From positions 4,836,001 to 4,900,000 of the forward strand of contig NZ_CP018937.1 of the NCBI RefSeq assembly GCF_002849695.1: a DNA stretch of 64,000 nucleotides. The letters run 5' to 3'. Under the pieces are notes generated by a model that was not told where the DNA came from, did no database searches, and was given only the letters and a program-made list of their open reading frames with translations. Shown in pieces: positions 45,414 to 52,970 of this stretch (positions are counted from its first letter, which is position 1; the number at the start of each line of letters is the position of its first letter). The position numbers and the translations under genes are program-made. The stretch comes from Bacteroides fragilis. Lineage in GTDB: Bacteria > Bacteroidota > Bacteroidia > Bacteroidales > Bacteroidaceae.

Positions 45414-45516
45414 AAAACGGCTCTGCCCCCGGGACTAATACCGTAATGGGTTAGCATATGCTTTTCCTTGCTCTGCATCGAAATTACATAACGCAAGCGG
45501 GTCAGCAGGGCCGTTC
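45414..45516 (+). ncRNA. Candidate structured element, copy 2 of 2
   Basis: Closing stem AACGGCTCTGC with GCAGGGCCGTT; relative to copy 1 a T-G pair becomes C-G and a T-A pair becomes T-G, so pairing is maintained. Shared internal blocks are TAATAC-GTAATGGGT, GCATAT, CTTGC and CGGGTCAGCAG. It ends about 30 bp before the ATG of the next small gene, which would place it in that gene's 5' leader. Confidence 0.45.
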
Positions 45517-45546
45517 ATTTTTCCCTGCCCGATTTACGTTTGAACT

Positions 45547-45900
45547 ATGGGCGAACAATCTACTATCAAAATCCTGTATTTCCATCGACGCAAAACCAAC
45601 GCAAGCGGTTGGTATAAGTTGGAATATATTTTTCAGCGAGGTAAAAAGATTCTGCATTATACACTCTCTACCCGGGATTATGAATATTTAGAAAGTTTCT
45701 GTTCCCCCTGCATTGCCGAGCGTTCAGAAGTGATTGTCTATGTGGCCGAACTTCTTTTGGAAATCCACAAAGTGAAATATTCTCGCTTGAAAGTCAACCC
45801 AAGTTATGCCTATGCTACTTCTAAATATAAACCCCGAATCAACCAAATGTGCAAAAAGAGCCGTTACCACAGAACATCTGTCATTATAGACGGGCTATAG
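45547..45900 (+). CDS. Small hypothetical protein, possibly an integrase arm-domain remnant
   Basis: A 117-residue frame starting MGEQSTIKILYFHRRKTNASGWYKL. The first 45 residues resemble the pattern of Arm-type DNA-binding domains of Bacteroides tyrosine recombinases (a K-ILYF-RRKT-n-G-Y-L pattern, then Q-GK-----LSTR), but the catalytic domain is missing and the rest (YSRLKVNPSYAYATSKY) is not recognised. It ends before a good terminator, which supports transcription in this direction. It could be a relic of a mobile element or an unrelated small gene; I would not assign a function. Confidence 0.45.
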   Translation: MGEQSTIKILYFHRRKTNASGWYKLEYIFQRGKKILHYTLSTRDYEYLESFCSPCIAERSEVIVYVAELLLEIHKVKYSRLKVNPSYAYATSKYKPRINQMCKKSRYHRTSVIIDGL

Positions 45901-45980
45901 TACTTTGATTTTTCATAATAAATTCTCTTTTATAATTGGCCTTGAATCTAAATTCTGCTCACCTAACCAGTTAGCTCGCC

Positions 45981-46025
45981 GAACCGCTGTCACTCTATCC
46001 CCCCGGAGGACAGCGGTTCTTTTTC
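45981..46025 (+). terminator. Rho-independent terminator after the small hypothetical gene
   Basis: Perfect arms GAACCGCTGTC (45981-45991) and GACAGCGGTTC (46009-46019), then a T-rich tract. Confidence 0.85.
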
Positions 46026-46084
46026 TTTAGTATACAAGAGCACGAATAATTTATCAGACACATTACCCTTTTTAATTTTTGATG

Positions 46085-46092
46085 TATATTTG
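46085..46092 (+). promoter_or_regulatory. -7 box of the hypothetical lipoprotein gene
   Basis: TATATTTG, exact TAnnTTTG match, 57 bp before the chosen ATG at 46150. Confidence 0.5.
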
Positions 46093-46149
46093 TTCGCTAC
46101 AGATATGTGCTGATTCATGGCTGTATTTGAAGAAAAAACTTGTGAAAAA

Positions 46150-46881
46150 ATGAATAAAATTAGTGCTTGTGTGATTCTCTTAATAGTCGTGCTTAGCTGT
46201 AGCGTTCCTGTGAATAACAGGCAGTTAAAGACTACGGAATCTTTGACTCAGAACATTGCATCCAGTGACACGATTAAAGATGTTTTTAATGAAAATACAG
46301 TTAAAGACTTTTCTACGGTTGCTTTAGGAATGAAATATAGGACTAAAAAAGAATGGAATGACTTTACCGAACCTGACAGGGAGGAATACATCATCACTTC
46401 AAAAGGGTTAGGAAAGTTGTTCGGAATACAGGATAGTGTATTTGCAGATAATGATGGCACTATATTGTCGGAAGAAAACCCTGTGGTTTTATGTGATTAT
46501 ATATCTGCAAATAAATATGAATATCCCAATTGGCTAATCATTTCTACACAGAATAAATCCGAAGGGCAATACACATTGACCGGAGTAATTCGAATAAACG
46601 AGGGGACTACTTATAGTGTTCATTGTAAATTAAAAGATGACTACTATGCCGGATGTGTATGTGTCGGGAAGTATCCTATTATGAACGGTGATTCAATCTT
46701 ATTTAGGATAGAAGAAATCTATGGCATAACAAAAACAGGGAAAGTGGATATACTTCCATTGAATACGCCGGTGGAAAATTGCCCCGAACCGTTTGAACCT
46801 ACTTTCCCGGAGGGAAGAACTCCTGCATACTATTATGTACAAGGAGATGAGAAGCATACTCAAAGCTGGCAGGAACTGTAA
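46150..46881 (+). CDS. Hypothetical lipoprotein
   Basis: A 243-residue protein starting MNKISACVILLIVVLSCSVPVNN, a short lipoprotein signal with lipobox LSC. The ATG at 46150 is chosen over one at 46117, which would add a charged stretch ahead of the signal. After a polar linker it has a mixed alpha/beta body (TSKGLGKLFGIQDSVFADNDGT, WLIISTQNKSEGQYTLTGVIRINEG, NGDSILFRIEEIYGITKTGKV) and a Pro-rich end. I do not recognise the family. It stands alone behind its own promoter box and is low in GC, like the accessory DNA around it. Confidence 0.75.
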   Translation: MNKISACVILLIVVLSCSVPVNNRQLKTTESLTQNIASSDTIKDVFNENTVKDFSTVALGMKYRTKKEWNDFTEPDREEYIITSKGLGKLFGIQDSVFADNDGTILSEENPVVLCDYISANKYEYPNWLIISTQNKSEGQYTLTGVIRINEGTTYSVHCKLKDDYYAGCVCVGKYPIMNGDSILFRIEEIYGITKTGKVDILPLNTPVENCPEPFEPTFPEGRTPAYYYVQGDEKHTQSWQEL

Positions 46882-46966
46882 TCTAACCAATCAAAACGAA
46901 TTGTTTCTTTATTTTATCGCATATTTAATTGTTTAATTATAAGTGGTTAATCATTCGTGTCGGTAT

Positions 46967-47054
46967 CCTTATCCGGGCCCGGGCACCCGGGCTCATAAGC
47001 CCAGGTATACGGGCTTATGGTCCCGGGTACACGGGCCCATGGGCACACCTGCCT
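46967..47054. repeat. Degenerate 22-bp GC-rich tandem repeat
   Basis: Three consecutive 22-bp units begin at 46989, 47011 and 47033, each starting GGGC-YY-AT and centred on a GGGC/GCCC palindrome with CCCGGG, GGGCCC or CCATGG sites; a more diverged fourth unit precedes them (46967-46988). The block is far richer in GC than its surroundings. It lies in the 465-bp gene-free stretch 46882-47346. Confidence 0.75.
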
Positions 47055-47198
47055 GGGACCAGATGTAGATTGCACCATTTCCGGTTGAACACGAAGAGAA
47101 AACAAAATGCTTTAAGAGGCGTGTTTGCTTAGGAAATACATGGTTCTTGATTGATAATCAATGGTCTGTGTAGCGTTTTCGCCTTAAAACAGTAGGTG

Positions 47199-47320
47199 GA
47201 GGATGGAAGATACAGGTGGAAGATAAAGGACTGAAAAACGCGATCTTCCACCCGGTCATTTCTTTGATTATTAGGGCAATAAACTCTAAAAGGTGGAAGA
47301 TGGAAGATCGAAATGCATTT
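47199..47320. repeat. GGTGGAAGAT direct and inverted copies
   Basis: GTGGAGGATGGAAGAT and GGTGGAAGAT near 47199-47225, their complement GATCTTCCACC near 47241-47251, and GGTGGAAGATGGAAGATCG near 47292-47310. Together they can form a long hairpin. Function unknown. Confidence 0.5.
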
Positions 47321-47346
47321 TTCGTATGAGAAGGCCTTACATTGAT

Positions 47347-47811
47347 TTATTTCCCGGTGTTTTTCTTTTGCTCATTTCTTTCTCTTTTTTCTTTTTTATC
47401 TTTGTAGATAGCTACAATGATATCTTTCAAAATGGGGCAGAGGCAGGTAAGAATTATGCCACTTGTTATCGTCATAAAAATGCCATTGAGGAGTGGTTGA
47501 ATGGCTCTTGCTGTGTGGGAGATCGTAAATAGTCCTATAATACATAGGAACATTCCATAAATAAAAAAAGTCAGGGACAATATCAGACCGGCAATACAGA
47601 GCATTACTATGTCATACTCTCTGAATACTTTCAATGTCAGCCATTTTTTCCATTTTTCTCGTTTGGCCTCCTTTCTGCGTTGCTTTTCTCTTTCCGGGCT
47701 GCATTTTTTCCATTCTTTGACCATCTCCAAAAATTCTTCTTGGGGACGTTTTAAGCTGATATTATATCTCCGCATCTTTTCGCTGGTGCGTCTCTTTTTC
47801 CTTTTATTCAT
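47347..47811 (-). CDS. Small basic membrane protein, unknown function
   Basis: A 154-residue protein starting at the ATG at 47811 (MNKRKKRRTSEKMRRYNIS). Extending the frame further upstream would run into the tRNA-Leu gene and its terminator, so that longer start is rejected. It has a strongly basic, Glu/Lys-rich first half (about residues 1-65), two hydrophobic helices (YDIVMLCIAGLILSLTFFIYGM and IFMTITSGIILTCLCPILKDI) and a Lys/Glu tail. No family recognised; coding is likely but not certain because the composition is simple. Confidence 0.55.
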   Translation of the reverse strand: MNKRKKRRTSEKMRRYNISLKRPQEEFLEMVKEWKKCSPEREKQRRKEAKREKWKKWLTLKVFREYDIVMLCIAGLILSLTFFIYGMFLCIIGLFTISHTARAIQPLLNGIFMTITSGIILTCLCPILKDIIVAIYKDKKEKRERNEQKKNTGK

Positions 47812-47835
47812 TTGGGTAGTATGTTGCGGGTTTAA

Positions 47836-47877
47836 AGAAAAAGCCCGCCAAAACAATTGTTTTAGCAGGCTTTTTTT
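47836..47877 (-). terminator. Terminator downstream of tRNA-Leu
   Basis: On the minus strand GCCTGCTAAAACAATTGTTTT-GGCGGGC with a T run, starting about 20 bp past the 3' end of the tRNA. The opposite side also has a T run, so it can act bidirectionally. Confidence 0.8.
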
Positions 47878-47894
47878 ACAACATTGAAAGTTTG

Positions 47895-47976
47895 TGCGGA
47901 TGATAGGACTCGAACCTACACGTCGCGAGACACCAGATCCTAAGTCTGGCGCGGCTACCAATTACGCCACATCCGC
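47895..47976 (-). tRNA. tRNA-Leu (anticodon UAG)
   Basis: An 82-nt cloverleaf on the minus strand: 7-bp acceptor stem GCGGATG/CATCCGC, D arm with AATTGGTAGCC, anticodon stem CCAGA/TCTGG with loop CTTAGGA (anticodon TAG), a long class II variable arm (TGTCTCGCGACGTG) and T loop GTTCGAGTC. CCA is not encoded. A partial copy is found at 52927-52967. Confidence 0.95.
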
Positions 47977-48058
47977 TCACTAAATGCTCACTCGTTTGGA
48001 GTTTTGCGCTGCAAAGATAGATACTTTTTCCGATTTTACAAATTTATAAGCAATAAAG

Positions 48059-48112
48059 TTATTTACCGGGGAATCTGCGGGCGATCTCTATCAATGTAGC
48101 TTTTCCTCTCAG
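48059..48112 (-). pseudogene. Remnant of an S41 peptidase 3' end
   Basis: On the minus strand this encodes RGKATLIEIARRFPGK-stop, almost the same as the C-terminus of the intact S41 peptidase gene at 52971 (RGKDTLIEIARRFLSE-stop), with the stop in the same place. Nothing of the gene upstream of this point remains. Confidence 0.8.
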
Positions 48113-48125
48113 GGGCTCTTGTCAA

Positions 48126-48178
48126 GAGGGTTGTAGAATAGTTCCACATCTTTGTGGAGCAGTTCTACAACCCTTCTT
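48126..48178. terminator. Strong hairpin between the peptidase remnant and susC
   Basis: Arms built from AGGGTTGTAGAA...GTTCCACA and TGTGGAGC...TTCTACAACCCT with a short loop, followed by a TTCTTTTCATTTTT tract. It could end transcription coming from the left before the susC promoter. Confidence 0.6.
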
Positions 48179-48249
48179 TTCATTTTTAGCTTTTCTTGAA
48201 TATTTAATACTCTTATTTACTGATGTTTAGACTTTATTGATTTCATCAA

Positions 48250-48257
48250 TACTTTTG
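48250..48257 (+). promoter_or_regulatory. -7 box of the orphan susC gene
   Basis: TACTTTTG, exact TAnnTTTG match, leaving a leader of about 55 nt before the ATG at 48318. Confidence 0.5.
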
Positions 48258-48317
48258 AGGTACAATTATTGGAGTACAAGTGCAAATAGGTATTTGTAGA
48301 TTTAAAATGATTAGCCA

Positions 48318-51300
48318 ATGAGAAGTTTGAAAACAGTGTTGATTATCTTGTTGTGTATGTGTGGTATACATGTGCAAGCACAACAGTTGGAAATAAAAGG
48401 TTTAGTGACGTCATCGGAGGATAAACAGCCGCTTATCGGAGCTACGGTTGCCGTAAAAGGGGTACCGGGAAGGGGAGTGGTAACGGACATGGACGGCCGT
48501 TACACTCTGAAAATAGAACCATCAGATAAAATCCTTGTCATATCCTATATAGGAATGAAATCGTCTGAGGTCAAAGTGCCGAAGAATGGAGTCTTGAATG
48601 TGGTGTTGCAGCCCGAATCACTTAATCTGGATGAAGTTGTGGTGACCGGATACGGAAATTTTTCAAAGTCATCCTTTACCGGATCAGCTAACACCTTACG
48701 GGCCGACATGCTGAAAAACGTACCGGTACTTTCTGTAGAACAGAAGTTGCAAGGTATGACCACGGGGGTAAATATTACTTCCGGTTCCGGCCAGCCGGGA
48801 GCTAACCAGAGTATTCGTATCCGTGGTATGGGTTCATTCAATGCATCCAATGAACCTCTTTTTGTGATTGACGGTATACCGGTCACATCCGGCAGTATGG
48901 GAGCCGGTACGGGAGCTGATGCCGCCTATATGAATAATGCCAAAACAAATGTGATGAGTACTCTTAATCCTGCCGATATCGAGAATATTACAGTGATAAA
49001 GGATGCCGCCGCCGCTTCTCTTTACGGTTCGCGTGCCGCGAATGGAGTGATTCTGATCACTACCAAAAAAGGAGCGGTAGGGCGGACTAAAGTTACTTTG
49101 AGCGCCAGCGGAGGCTTTTCTAATGCAGCTGTCAACTTCCGTCCCACATTGAACGGTGAACAACGCCGTGAAATGATTTATGAAGGTCTTTACAACTCTG
49201 CAGTAGACAAGGGACTTCAATCTCCCGAAGCATATGCAAACGCCAATATTGATACATATGCAGGGATACCGGAACTGGGATATACGGACTGGAGGAAAGA
49301 ACTGATCCGAACCGCTCATAATCAAAACTACGAGGTGACGGCTTCCGGAGGTAACGAGCGAACTACTTTTTATGCTTCTCTTGGCTTTAACCGTCAGGAA
49401 GGTTTGGTCGAGAATTCTAATCTGGACCGTTACTCTGCCCGCCTGAACATGACACATAAAATGGGTAGCCGTGTCGAGGTAGGAGGTAACATGATGTTCA
49501 CCCAAATAAGTCAGGAGATGAACGAGGAGCGCGGTTCCAATATCAATCCTTTCCTTTGTGTTGCTGTATCTGCCACACCTTCTATGCCTGTGCGTGACGC
49601 TTCGGGCAACTATGTGGGGTCTTATATAGGAACCAATGTGAATCCGCTTCGTGACATCCGTACCGACTATAACCGCAGTCGTATGACACGTATGTTCTCC
49701 ACCGGTTATGCTTCGGTAGATATCATCAAAGGATTGAAACTGAAAGAGACCCTGAGCTATGACTATACTGTACAGAAAGATTCCCGCTATTTGAATCCGC
49801 TTAGCGGGGCAGGTCCCAAGAGCGGAAGTGATGCTCAGACCTCAAAGGGATTTACCGAATATGGTAAGCTATTGTCGTCTACTTCACTCAACTATACCCA
49901 CACATTTGCCGCTAAACATCACCTTGACATTTTGGCTGCCTATGAACTGGAAAGCTATCAGAGTGATAAAGCTATGGGAGAGAAGGCTAAACTCCCCTCG
50001 GATGTGTTGCTTGAGCCGGATAATGCCGCTGTGCTGAAGAGCTTTGTTTCTTCTACACAGGCATACAGAATGATTTCTTACCTGTCCCGTTTGAACTATG
50101 ATTACGATAATCGTTATTACATTGCAGGCAGTTATCGCCGCGATGGCAGTTCCCGTCTTGCTCCGGAAAGTCGGTGGGGAGACTTCTGGTCTGTTTCCGG
50201 TATGTGGCATCTGGGCAGTGAACCTTTTATGGAGGCTGTGAAGCCGGTATTGAATGATGTAAAAATCCGTGCTTCTTATGGTGTCAATGGGAATCAGCCG
50301 GGAGCTTTTTACGGATATATGGGGCTATACAGCTACGGGCAGAACTACATGGGGGCAGCAGGTTCATACGAGTCTGCCCAAGCCAATCCCAAACTGAAAT
50401 GGGAAAAGAACTATAACCTGAATATTGGGCTTAGCCTGACTTTTATTGACCGTATCTTTGTGAATCTCGAATACTACAACCGTGATACTAAGGACTTGCT
50501 TTATAATCGACCTATCAGTGCCACTACCGGTTTTCTGAATTATCTTGCAAACATCGGTCAGCTTAACAACAAAGGGGTGGAGTTCGAACTGCGCACGATT
50601 AACTTTGCCGGTCCTGACTTCAACTGGACATCGGTGCTGAATTTAACACATAACCGTAATAAAATCGTGGCACTGGACGGAGATATAAAGCAATCTGTCG
50701 AGGGCTCCTGGTTTATTCATAAAATAGGTCTTCCTTACAATAGTTTCTACGTGAAAGAGTTTGCCGGAGTAGACCCGTCGACCGGGAAAGCTCTTTATTA
50801 TCTCAATACACAAGATGAACAGGGGAATTATAATAGAGAGATGACTGACGATGCTTCTAAAGCGCAAGCTATTCCGTATAAATCTGCTGATCCTAAGATA
50901 TCGGGAGGGTTCACTAACATCATTTCTTATAAGTGGTTTGATCTGGGACTTACCTTTACCTATTCGTTGGGAGGATATTCTTTTGACAAGGCAGGTACTC
51001 TGATAGAAACCGACGGCAGCAAAGAAAAGTCATACAACCTGCCTGTATATGCTTTGGACCGTTGGCAGAAGCCGGGAGATAGAACTGATGTGCCTCGTTT
51101 TGTATTGGAACAGGGAGCCGGTCCACAAAATTCATCCCGCTATATTCACAGTACCGATCACATCCGCCTCAAGAACCTGACACTCGGTTTCACACTTCCC
51201 AGCAGATGGGTACAAAAGGCACTGATAGAGAATGCACGTGTCTACTTCTCAGGAAGTAATCTGCTGACATGGGCCAAGTGGAAACAGTATGATCCTGAAG

Positions 51301-51377
51301 TACCGGTTAATGGTGAGGTGTTCTGTGAGGCTCCTCCCATGCGTACCTTCAATTTTGGGGTTGAGATAACTTTCTAA
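48318..51377 (+). CDS. SusC/RagA family TonB-dependent transporter (orphan pair)
   Basis: A 1,019-residue transporter with signal MRSLKTVLIILLCMCGIHVQAQ, carboxypeptidase-regulatory-like domain (LEIKGLVTSSEDKQPLIGATVAVKG), TonB-box region (LNLDEVVVTGYGNFSKSS), plug (VEQKLQGMTTGVNITSGSG, NITVIKDAAAASLYGSRAANG) and a barrel ending RTFNFGVEITF. It pairs with the SusD encoded 29 bp downstream. No glycoside hydrolase, sigma/anti-sigma pair or HTCS accompanies it, so the substrate could be a glycan, peptide or glycoprotein fragment; an S41 peptidase lies just beyond the pair on the other strand. Confidence 0.95.
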   Translation: MRSLKTVLIILLCMCGIHVQAQQLEIKGLVTSSEDKQPLIGATVAVKGVPGRGVVTDMDGRYTLKIEPSDKILVISYIGMKSSEVKVPKNGVLNVVLQPESLNLDEVVVTGYGNFSKSSFTGSANTLRADMLKNVPVLSVEQKLQGMTTGVNITSGSGQPGANQSIRIRGMGSFNASNEPLFVIDGIPVTSGSMGAGTGADAAYMNNAKTNVMSTLNPADIENITVIKDAAAASLYGSRAANGVILITTKKGAVGRTKVTLSASGGFSNAAVNFRPTLNGEQRREMIYEGLYNSAVDKGLQSPEAYANANIDTYAGIPELGYTDWRKELIRTAHNQNYEVTASGGNERTTFYASLGFNRQEGLVENSNLDRYSARLNMTHKMGSRVEVGGNMMFTQISQEMNEERGSNINPFLCVAVSATPSMPVRDASGNYVGSYIGTNVNPLRDIRTDYNRSRMTRMFSTGYASVDIIKGLKLKETLSYDYTVQKDSRYLNPLSGAGPKSGSDAQTSKGFTEYGKLLSSTSLNYTHTFAAKHHLDILAAYELESYQSDKAMGEKAKLPSDVLLEPDNAAVLKSFVSSTQAYRMISYLSRLNYDYDNRYYIAGSYRRDGSSRLAPESRWGDFWSVSGMWHLGSEPFMEAVKPVLNDVKIRASYGVNGNQPGAFYGYMGLYSYGQNYMGAAGSYESAQANPKLKWEKNYNLNIGLSLTFIDRIFVNLEYYNRDTKDLLYNRPISATTGFLNYLANIGQLNNKGVEFELRTINFAGPDFNWTSVLNLTHNRNKIVALDGDIKQSVEGSWFIHKIGLPYNSFYVKEFAGVDPSTGKALYYLNTQDEQGNYNREMTDDASKAQAIPYKSADPKISGGFTNIISYKWFDLGLTFTYSLGGYSFDKAGTLIETDGSKEKSYNLPVYALDRWQKPGDRTDVPRFVLEQGAGPQNSSRYIHSTDHIRLKNLTLGFTLPSRWVQKALIENARVYFSGSNLLTWAKWKQYDPEVPVNGEVFCEAPPMRTFNFGVEITF

Positions 51378-51406
51378 ATCATTCATCATTATTAATATTC
51401 AGATAT

Positions 51407-52894
51407 ATGAAACGTACACTTATATACATGTTTGCCGCTATGTCGCTTGTGGGTTCTTCTTGTTCCGGCGACTGGCTGAATTTAAATCCATCTACCTCTG
51501 TGACTACTCCGCAAGCCATCCGTACACTTGAGGAAGCACGAATAGCTTTGAACGGCATTTATCGCATTGCCGCTTCACATAGTTATTATGGTGATAATTA
51601 TCTCTATTATGCCGATTGCCGTGGTGAAGATGTTCAAGCACGTGTCAGCAAGGGAGCCGGAAAACGTGTATCACCTTATTATGAGTTCAATGTCACGGCA
51701 GATGATGCCTTGAATATTACCCGTGTATGGAATCAGCCTTATAGTGTCATTCATCAGGCAAATAGTCTGCTGGAAAGAATAGAATCCGGTGCGGTGGTTA
51801 CCGATGATGCTGTGGCTCTCAACTGTATCAAAGCTGAAGCGCTTGCTTTGCGTGGATTGGCTTTGTTCGATCTCACCCGTCTGTTTGCTATGCCCTATAC
51901 CTTGAACAATGGTACTTCTTTGGGAGTACCTATTGAGATTAAAACAACTTTGCCTACTCACCAGCCTGCCCGCAATACGGTGGCCGAATGCTATCAGCAG
52001 GTGATAGACGATATGACAGGTGCACTGAAACTCTCGGCACTTTCCGCTGATAAGAAAAACGGTTATCTTAATGTGTGGAGTGTCAAAGCATTACTTTCAC
52101 GGGTATATCTTTATATGAATGATAATGAAAAGGCTCTCGCCTTGGCCAAGGAAGTGATGAATAACGGTGGATTGTATCAGTTGTTCACACACGATGAATA
52201 TCCTACTGTATGGGGAAAAGACTTCAGTTCCGAGTCACTGTTTGAGTTTTACTACACTCTTTCCGAGCCTGATGGCGGAACGGGAGGTGAAGGTGCTCCG
52301 ATGGTTTATGCCGATAATGTGAAGGATTGGAACAACCTTGTACTGACCAAAGCATTCCTCGATCTGTTGGGAGAAGATCCGGATGATGTGCGTCATTCAT
52401 TGAATCGTTTGCCGGAGAAACCGGAAGAGGACCTATTGCCCGAAGGTTCCAAGGGTCATCCTAAATATCTGAATAAATATCCGGGTAAGACGGGGGATAA
52501 TCCGCAGGACAATGACATTTGTATAATCCGCCTCTCCGAAGTTTACCTGAATGCTGCCGAGGCTGCCTTTAAGTTGGGGGGAGCAGAAAATCTGAAATTT
52601 TCTTTGGATTGTCTTAATGCCATCGTGAGCCGTGCTAATCCGGCGAAGTGCGTGAAAGAATCGGAGTTGAGCCTGGAGCGTATCTTGAAAGAACGCCGTA
52701 AGGAATTGGTAGGAGAGGGACATGCTTTCTTTGATGCCATGCGAAATGGTTTGTCTGTAAATCGTACCGGTGGTTGGCATTTGCCTTCTGTAGCGGCTGC
52801 TGCGGTTATTGCTCCGTCTGATCCGCGGGTAGCATTACCTATTCCGCAGGCGGAGATAGATGCTAACCCGAATATGGTGCAGAATCCGCGTTAA
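51407..52894 (+). CDS. SusD/RagB family lipoprotein (orphan pair)
   Basis: A 495-residue lipoprotein (MKRTLIYMFAAMSLVGSSCSGD, lipobox SSC). SusD landmarks: LNLNPSTSVTTPQAIRTLEEARIALNGIYRIA, CIKAEALALRGLALFDLTRLFAMPYT, WSVKALLSRVYLYMNDNEKALALAKEVMNN, IIRLSEVYLNAAEAAFKLGG, LKERRKELVGEGHAFFDAMRNG and the terminal ALPIPQAEIDANPNMVQNPR. Surface partner of the SusC just upstream. The stop is followed within 35 bp by a tRNA-Leu remnant, marking the right edge of this inserted-looking pair. Confidence 0.94.
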   Translation: MKRTLIYMFAAMSLVGSSCSGDWLNLNPSTSVTTPQAIRTLEEARIALNGIYRIAASHSYYGDNYLYYADCRGEDVQARVSKGAGKRVSPYYEFNVTADDALNITRVWNQPYSVIHQANSLLERIESGAVVTDDAVALNCIKAEALALRGLALFDLTRLFAMPYTLNNGTSLGVPIEIKTTLPTHQPARNTVAECYQQVIDDMTGALKLSALSADKKNGYLNVWSVKALLSRVYLYMNDNEKALALAKEVMNNGGLYQLFTHDEYPTVWGKDFSSESLFEFYYTLSEPDGGTGGEGAPMVYADNVKDWNNLVLTKAFLDLLGEDPDDVRHSLNRLPEKPEEDLLPEGSKGHPKYLNKYPGKTGDNPQDNDICIIRLSEVYLNAAEAAFKLGGAENLKFSLDCLNAIVSRANPAKCVKESELSLERILKERRKELVGEGHAFFDAMRNGLSVNRTGGWHLPSVAAAAVIAPSDPRVALPIPQAEIDANPNMVQNPR

Positions 52895-52926
52895 TGCTTT
52901 CTGGGAGGTGAGATATACCGGCTTTT

Positions 52927-52967
52927 CGGATGACAGGGCTCGAACCGGCATGTTGTGAGACACCAGA
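52927..52967 (-). pseudogene. Partial tRNA-Leu copy
   Basis: Forty-one bases match the 3' half of the tRNA-Leu at 47895-47976 (acceptor 3' strand, T arm, variable arm, part of the anticodon stem), about 33-34 of 41 identical, including CTCGAACC and GAGACACCAGA. The anticodon and 5' half are missing and the T stem has a mismatch, so it cannot be a working tRNA. It directly abuts the 3' end of the S41 gene. Confidence 0.8.
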
Positions 52968-52970
52968 CAG

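Noticed and set aside
46929..47132. Short open frame across the GC-rich repeat
   Set aside because: It exists only because the GC-rich palindromic units lack stop codons; its Pro/Gly/Arg composition is an artefact of the repeat.
47812..47961. N-terminal extension of the small membrane protein through tRNA-Leu
   Set aside because: The extension is translated tRNA and terminator sequence; the ATG at 47811 is the first start outside them.
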